From the NCBI GenBank assembly GCA_023425615.1, contig JAFACJ010000760.1, positions 1 to 8,429 of the forward strand: 8,429 nt of DNA, in the 5' to 3' direction. This stretch comes from Actinomycetes bacterium. Its GTDB lineage: Bacteria; Actinomycetota; Actinomycetes; Streptosporangiales; Streptosporangiaceae. Positions 5,235-8,429 of this stretch are shown in pieces. Every line of letters starts with the position of its first letter. Within the stretch, counting starts at the first letter, position 1. A model generated the notes under the pieces. That model was not told the origin of the DNA. It ran no database searches and saw only the letters and a program-made list of their open reading frames with translations. The position numbers and the translations under genes were made by a program.

Positions 5235-6106
5235 GCGCGCCCGACATACTCGCCGTCGCGCGCTGGCTGCAGGCGGGGCACGGACTGCACATCTTCGCCG
5301 TCGACCACCCCGGCCTGCCGCAATGCGTTGGAGCGCACCGACCGGAGCGGCCGTGCGACGGGAAACGCGGCAAGCATCCGGTAGGTCGTTGGTCCCGTGA
5401 CGCGACCAACGACCCGGCCGTGATCGAGCAGAAGCTACGCCGCGGGCTGCGTAATCTCGGGATCGCCTGCGGACCGTCGGGACTCCTGGTTGTCGATGAA
5501 GACCGGGCGGGCGCGTTCGCCGGGTACGCCGCCGAGGTCGGCGAGCAACTGCCCGAGACGTTCACCGTCGAGACTTCCAAGGGTCATCACTTCTACTTCC
5601 GGGCGCCCGAGGCGAGCAAGCTGGGCAACGGGGTGGGAGCACTCGCCGGCCGCGGGATCGACATCCGAGGACGCGGTGGATTCGTCGTCGCCCCCGGCTC
5701 AGTGCACGAGACAGGCATCCTCTACCGGCCGGTAAGCCGGTCCGGGGCAGAGATCCTGCCAGCTCCCGACTGGCTGCTGTCCGCACTGCAGACGCGCCCC
5801 GTTCCTGCGAGGAAGGCGCCGAGCGCTCGTCCCCGCGCGGGTCGCCGATCCGGCGGCAAACCATTCCGGGTGCTGACCAGCCTGGTTCAGACGGTCCTCG
5901 ACGCCCGCGAAGGCGAACGGAACAACCTGCTGTTCTGGGCCGCCTGCCGCGCTGGCGAACACGCCGCGGCCGGACTGTTCGACCTCCCTGCGGCACGCGC
6001 CGCACTGCTGGACGCCGCCCGGCACATCGGTCTTCCGGAAGGGGAGGCCATCGAGACTTTCGACAGCGCAGAGCTGCGCACTACGGGGAAGGTCACCGCA
6101 TGGTGA
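5231..6106 (+). CDS. Bifunctional DNA primase/polymerase (PrimPol)
   Basis: A 291-residue protein with an N-terminal PrimPol domain of the archaeo-eukaryotic primase superfamily (about residues 5-185), which makes primers and extends DNA for element replication. The metal-binding acidic pair is D89/D91 in LLVVDEDRAG. The nucleotide-binding histidine is H120 in SKGHHFYFRAP. The third motif is GIDIRGRGGFVVAPGS with D144 and R146. Residues about 185-210 are a basic linker. The rest is a helical domain (EGERNNLLFWAACRAGE) usual in PrimPols of integrated elements. I chose ATG 5231, which overlaps the upstream stop; an in-frame start at 5135 would read through the previous gene. The next gene overlaps its end by a few bases, so the PrimPol and ATPase are made in a coupled way. 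Confidence 0.93.
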   Translation: MSAPDILAVARWLQAGHGLHIFAVDHPGLPQCVGAHRPERPCDGKRGKHPVGRWSRDATNDPAVIEQKLRRGLRNLGIACGPSGLLVVDEDRAGAFAGYAAEVGEQLPETFTVETSKGHHFYFRAPEASKLGNGVGALAGRGIDIRGRGGFVVAPGSVHETGILYRPVSRSGAEILPAPDWLLSALQTRPVPARKAPSARPRAGRRSGGKPFRVLTSLVQTVLDAREGERNNLLFWAACRAGEHAAAGLFDLPAARAALLDAARHIGLPEGEAIETFDSAELRTTGKVTAW

Positions 6107-8001
6107 GCAAGGAAGACGCGCCCGCTGAGGCCAAGGAGGGTGCGTCTGCCGAAGATATCGCCGGTCAGCACGTCGACAAGGCCGCCCGCGGGCCGTCGCA
6201 GGCGTCGCAGCTGGTGAAGATCGCCCGGGATCGATTCGAGCTGTTCATGTCCGACGACGGCCGCCCGTACGCCGTACTGAAGCAGGGCGCGAACCTGGCG
6301 CTCCCCCTGCGAGGCAAGGCGGGCCTGCGCTCCCGCCTGGCGAAGATCTACGCCGAAGAACAGGGCGGGTCCGCTGCCGCTTCCCAGGCTGCGCTCACCG
6401 ACGCCGTGACCGTCCTGGAAGGCTTCGCCCAGGCCGCTGAGTCCCGAGTACCGCACCTGCGCACGGCCCGGGACGGGGAGCGGATCGTCGTCGACCTGGG
6501 CACCCCGGACGGCCGGTGCGTGGTCATCGGCCCTGGGGGCTGGTCCCGGGAGTCATCCTCCCCCGTGTTGTTCCGCCGGTCGGGAGCCATGCGCGTCCTC
6601 CCCGAACCGGCACGCGCCGGCGACGGCCTGCTACTGCTGCGCCGTTTGATGAACATGTCGGAAGAGTCCTTCCGGCTGCTGGTCGGGTGGCTGATCGCGG
6701 CTTTCATCCCGGACCTTCCACACCCGATCCTGACCTTCCGCGGCGAGCAGGGCACGGGCAAGTCCAAGTCGGCGCAGATGGTGATCGGACTCATCGACCC
6801 CTCCGGAGCACCCAAGCGGACCGCACCGCGGGATGTGAAGACCTGGGGAGTACAGGCGTTCAACTCCTGGGGGCTGTGCTTGGACAACATCTCCTTCGTG
6901 CCGGACTGGCTGTCAGACGCCCTGTGCCGCGCGGTCACCGGAGACGGCATCGTGGACCGGGCCCTGTACTCCGACGACGACGTGGTGGTCCTGGAGTTCC
7001 GACGAGTCCTGGCCCTGACGACGATCGACGCCGGAGCCCTGGCCGGCGACCTGGCCGAACGGCTGCTCACCATCGAGCTGTCCATGATCCGCGACTGCGA
7101 CCGACGCGAGGAAGCCGAGCTCGACCAGGCGTTCCGGAATGCGCACGCTGCCATCCTGGCCTCTCTGTTCGACCTGCTGTCCCGCGTACTGAAGGCCCTA
7201 CCGGACGTGGTGCTCACCGAGCGGCCGCGCATGGCCGACTTCGCCCGCGTCCTAGCTGCGGTCGACCACGTCCAGGACTGGAAGACCCTGGACACCTATC
7301 GGGCCGGGGCGCGCAACGCCGTTGCCGATGTGCTCGACGGGCAGCCGTTCGCACAGGCCGTCGTCGATCTGGTCGACCGGCAGCCGAGGGACAAGCCGCT
7401 CAGCCTCACCGCTGGAGATCTGCTTGAGCGCGTCCATGCTCCCGACAAGCTGCCCAAGTCCTGGCCCAAGGACGCCACCCGGGCCGGAGGCCAGATCAAG
7501 CGCCTGGCCCCCGCGCTGCGCACCATCGGAATCGAGGTCGACGACACCAAGCGCGGCCCGGCGCCCAAGCGCCAACGGCTCATCACTCTGGCAGCCACCG
7601 ACGAGCGTCTCGCCGAACGCCAGCAAGATAGAAGGTCCGACACAGCGTCCACAGCGTCCACCCCGTATGAAAACAGCACACTGACCAGCGAAAACGGGGT
7701 GGACGCTAGCGCACCCCCTCTAGCGTCCACCCCCGGGCCCGCACAGCTGGAGATGGACGCTGGGGACGCTGCGATGGACGCTGCGCCCCCGACAGCGTCC
7801 ACCCCCGAACATGGCTCTGACCTGCTGAAACAGGCAGGGATGGACGCTGGGGACGCTATGGACGCTGAAACGCGCCCGCTCTCGCACCCGGCCGTCGTCC
7901 CCTGCGCTGGATGCGGCGACCCGATGAAGGTCACCCACCCCGGCCAGATCACCCATCCCGACGACAAGTGCGAGGCGCTGGCGAGGGAGAAGACCCCGTG
8001 A
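6100..8001 (+). CDS. AAA+/D5-like helicase-type replication ATPase with C-terminal zinc finger
   Basis: A 633-residue protein, probably the replicative helicase or initiator that works with the PrimPol. The N-terminal part (about 1-170) has no motif I recognise. The ATPase core is at about 180-400: Walker A GEQGTGKS (215-222) and Walker B WGLCLDN with D262. A candidate arginine finger is R321, in LAERLLTIEL. Residues about 433-500 (LTAGDLLERV, RAGGQIKRLAPALRTIGIEV) look like a winged-helix DNA-binding domain. A low-complexity linker (about 505-590) is encoded by the GGACGCT repeat array. A small zinc finger closes the protein (C602-x2-C605, H619, C624). Translation can start at ATG 6100 or GTG 6103, both overlapping PrimPol. 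The family name is less sure than the ATPase assignment. Confidence 0.87.
   Translation: MVSKEDAPAEAKEGASAEDIAGQHVDKAARGPSQASQLVKIARDRFELFMSDDGRPYAVLKQGANLALPLRGKAGLRSRLAKIYAEEQGGSAAASQAALTDAVTVLEGFAQAAESRVPHLRTARDGERIVVDLGTPDGRCVVIGPGGWSRESSSPVLFRRSGAMRVLPEPARAGDGLLLLRRLMNMSEESFRLLVGWLIAAFIPDLPHPILTFRGEQGTGKSKSAQMVIGLIDPSGAPKRTAPRDVKTWGVQAFNSWGLCLDNISFVPDWLSDALCRAVTGDGIVDRALYSDDDVVVLEFRRVLALTTIDAGALAGDLAERLLTIELSMIRDCDRREEAELDQAFRNAHAAILASLFDLLSRVLKALPDVVLTERPRMADFARVLAAVDHVQDWKTLDTYRAGARNAVADVLDGQPFAQAVVDLVDRQPRDKPLSLTAGDLLERVHAPDKLPKSWPKDATRAGGQIKRLAPALRTIGIEVDDTKRGPAPKRQRLITLAATDERLAERQQDRRSDTASTASTPYENSTLTSENGVDASAPPLASTPGPAQLEMDAGDAAMDAAPPTASTPEHGSDLLKQAGMDAGDAMDAETRPLSHPAVVPCAGCGDPMKVTHPGQITHPDDKCEALAREKTP
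7644..7866. repeat. Iteron-like array of GGACGCT/AGCGTCC, candidate replication origin
   Basis: Eleven exact heptamers lie in 223 bases. GGACGCT starts at 7701, 7755, 7764, 7776, 7842, 7851 and 7860. AGCGTCC starts at 7644, 7653, 7722 and 7794. Neighbours are often exactly 9 bases apart. AGCGTCCACCCC (7653-7664) and GGGGTGGACGCT (7696-7707) are perfect inverse copies around a 31-base core of about 45% GC. GGGGTGGACGCTA (7696-7708) and TAGCGTCCACCCC (7721-7733) form a perfect 13-base inverted repeat. A second module surrounds 7802-7841. The array lies within the 3' end of the ATPase gene, where it encodes T-A-S and M-D-A tracts. Function as an origin is inferred. Confidence 0.7.
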
Positions 8002-8228
8002 TCAAGGCACTGAAGACCAGGAAGGCCCGCACGAACTCCGGCGCCTGCGGCCTGTGCCGTGCCCCGCTGCTCGTCGGCGACCGGATCAGCCAGTACACCG
8101 GGATGCGCTCATGGGTCCACAGCAGATGCGCGGTCCGGCCGTGCTCCGGGTGCGGGTCCCGCCTGTCCCTCACCCAGATCGCCGCTGGCCGCGACAGCCA
8201 CCCCATGTGTCAGGGCGAGGCCGAATGA
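7998..8228 (+). CDS. Small protein with two CxxC...HxxC zinc fingers
   Basis: A 76-residue protein starting at GTG 7998, which overlaps the ATPase stop (GTGA) and has GGGAG nine bases upstream. After a basic N-terminus (KALKTRKART) come two zinc fingers: C17-x2-C20 with H41-x2-C44, and C49-x2-C52 with H68-x2-C71. The second (CSGCG...HPMC) resembles the finger ending the upstream ATPase (CAGCG...HPDDKC), which suggests a common origin or a shared partner. It may bind DNA or the replication complex. No catalytic nuclease residues are visible, so I do not call it an HNH enzyme. Confidence 0.78.
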   Translation: MIKALKTRKARTNSGACGLCRAPLLVGDRISQYTGMRSWVHSRCAVRPCSGCGSRLSLTQIAAGRDSHPMCQGEAE

Positions 8229-8344
8229 CCGCCAGGACGCGGGCGCTGTGCCGCGGGGCACCGGGTGGACGGCATGACCGTCTGAACGAACCCTCGCCAC
8301 CGACCAGGAGTTTCAATGATGATGTCAAGCCGCTGGCACCGTGA
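8225..8344 (+). CDS. Possible next operon gene, cut off by the IS110 insertion
   Basis: ATG 8225 overlaps the zinc-finger gene by ATGA with GAGG five bases upstream, exactly like the other junctions of this operon. Its frame begins MTARTRALCRGAPGGRHD and ends at 8342-8344, but the last part lies inside the presumed IS110 end. The original protein was probably longer and was truncated by the insertion. No family recognised. Confidence 0.35.
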   Translation: MTARTRALCRGAPGGRHDRLNEPSPPTRSFNDDVKPLAP

Positions 8345-8429
8345 GCGGCGCTGCGGCCTGGAAGCTGCGGCCGTCGCGCAGCAGCGCCCAGATGACGTCG
8401 ACCAGACGGCGGGCCAAGGCGATGAGCGC
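8303..8429 (-). mobile_element. 3' end of an IS110-family insertion sequence (partial)
   Basis: The transposase C-terminus (8325-8429) is followed on its strand by a short non-coding end (CATCATCATTGAAACTCCT), typical in composition of actinobacterial IS110 elements. IS110 elements lack obvious terminal inverted repeats and make no target duplication, so the outer limit near 8303 is an estimate. The rest of the element lies beyond the right edge. Confidence 0.6.
8325..8429 (-). CDS. IS110-family transposase, C-terminal 34 residues (partial)
   Basis: The minus strand is open from the window edge to TGA at 8327-8325. It encodes ALIALARRLVDVIWALLRDG and then RSFQAAAPLTVPAA, the characteristic C-terminal helix and tail of IS110-family DEDD/serine transposases (ALARRRVNVLWALLRDGR-type ending). 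The catalytic domains lie outside the window. The enzyme is an RNA-guided (bridge RNA) recombinase in studied family members; no bridge RNA is identifiable in this fragment. Confidence 0.82.
   Translation of the reverse strand, partial: ALIALARRLVDVIWALLRDGRSFQAAAPLTVPAA

Larger units (their letters stand above)
1965..8429. mobile_element. Integrated element at tRNA-Ser (AICE- or satellite-like), right end not seen
   Basis: From the tRNA 3' end rightward the genes form a classic integrated module: integrase and XRE repressor leftward, two AlpA/excisionase-like genes rightward, then PrimPol, helicase-type ATPase and a small zinc-finger protein. Actinomycete integrative elements of the PrimPol type and phage-inducible satellites both use such a layout. 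No transfer ATPase, capsid, terminase or packaging gene is present in the visible part. An IS110-family element interrupts it from about 8303, so the remaining cargo and the far att site lie outside. Assignment as an integrated element is strong; its class is open. Confidence 0.85.

Noticed and set aside
6348..7295. A 315-codon open frame on the minus strand
   Set aside because: It is the mirror of the ATPase gene, which has Walker A and B motifs; its own product is Ser/Arg-rich without any motif.
7644..7866. CRISPR array
   Set aside because: The repeated unit is only 7-13 bases, occurs on both strands with irregular spacing and lies within a coding frame.

Overview
The window is GC-rich DNA with strongly GC-biased third codon positions, SigE-family sigma and lipoprotein genes of Streptomyces type, and a Ser-tRNA carrying an encoded CCA. 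It most likely comes from Streptomyces or a close actinobacterial relative. It crosses the junction between ordinary chromosome (about 1-1964) and an integrated genetic element (about 1965 to the right edge). The element is itself cut near its visible end by an IS110-family insertion sequence.

Chromosomal part. A hypothetical gene runs off the left edge on the minus strand (1-595). A 240-base intergenic region separates it from a divergent SigE-family sigma factor gene (from 836). The sigma reading frame does not stop where the family normally ends. It continues in frame into a typical lipoprotein (ATG at 1421, lipobox V-A-A-C) that ends at 1816. A promoter-like pair (1823-1851) and a complete tRNA-Ser(GCU) (1873-1964) follow.

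Integrated element. The 3' end of the tRNA is the presumed attachment site. Next to it, pointing back toward the tRNA, lie a tyrosine integrase with all six catalytic residues (2061-3590, minus) and an XRE-type regulator that overlaps it by 4 bases (3587-4255, minus). A 57-base divergent control region carries the inverted octamer ACAGGAGC/GCTCCTGT. From it a rightward gene chain starts: two tandem AlpA/excisionase-like helix-turn-helix proteins (4313-4755), a doubtful 53-residue frame over hairpin-rich DNA, a small hypothetical protein (4914-5234), a primase-polymerase (5231-6106), an AAA+/D5-like helicase-type ATPase (6100-8001) and a small double zinc-finger protein (7998-8228). Nearly every junction is an ATGA or GTGA overlap, so these genes form one translationally coupled replication operon.

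How it works together (inference). The integrase and one or both excisionase-like proteins would move the element in and out of tRNA-Ser. The XRE protein would hold it silent from the divergent operator. The PrimPol and ATPase would replicate the excised circle. The most striking non-protein signal is an array of eleven copies of GGACGCT/AGCGTCC within 223 bases of the 3' end of the ATPase gene (7644-7866), including perfect 12-13 base inverted repeats around lower-GC cores. I propose it as an iteron-type origin embedded in the helicase coding sequence. The layout (int and repressor leftward; AlpA-like genes, primase and helicase rightward) resembles both PrimPol-type actinomycete integrative elements and phage satellites of the PICI type. 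No transfer, capsid or packaging gene is visible, so the window does not decide between them. The right end, from about 8303, is the 3' end of an IS110-family element with the transposase C-terminus on the minus strand (8325-8429).
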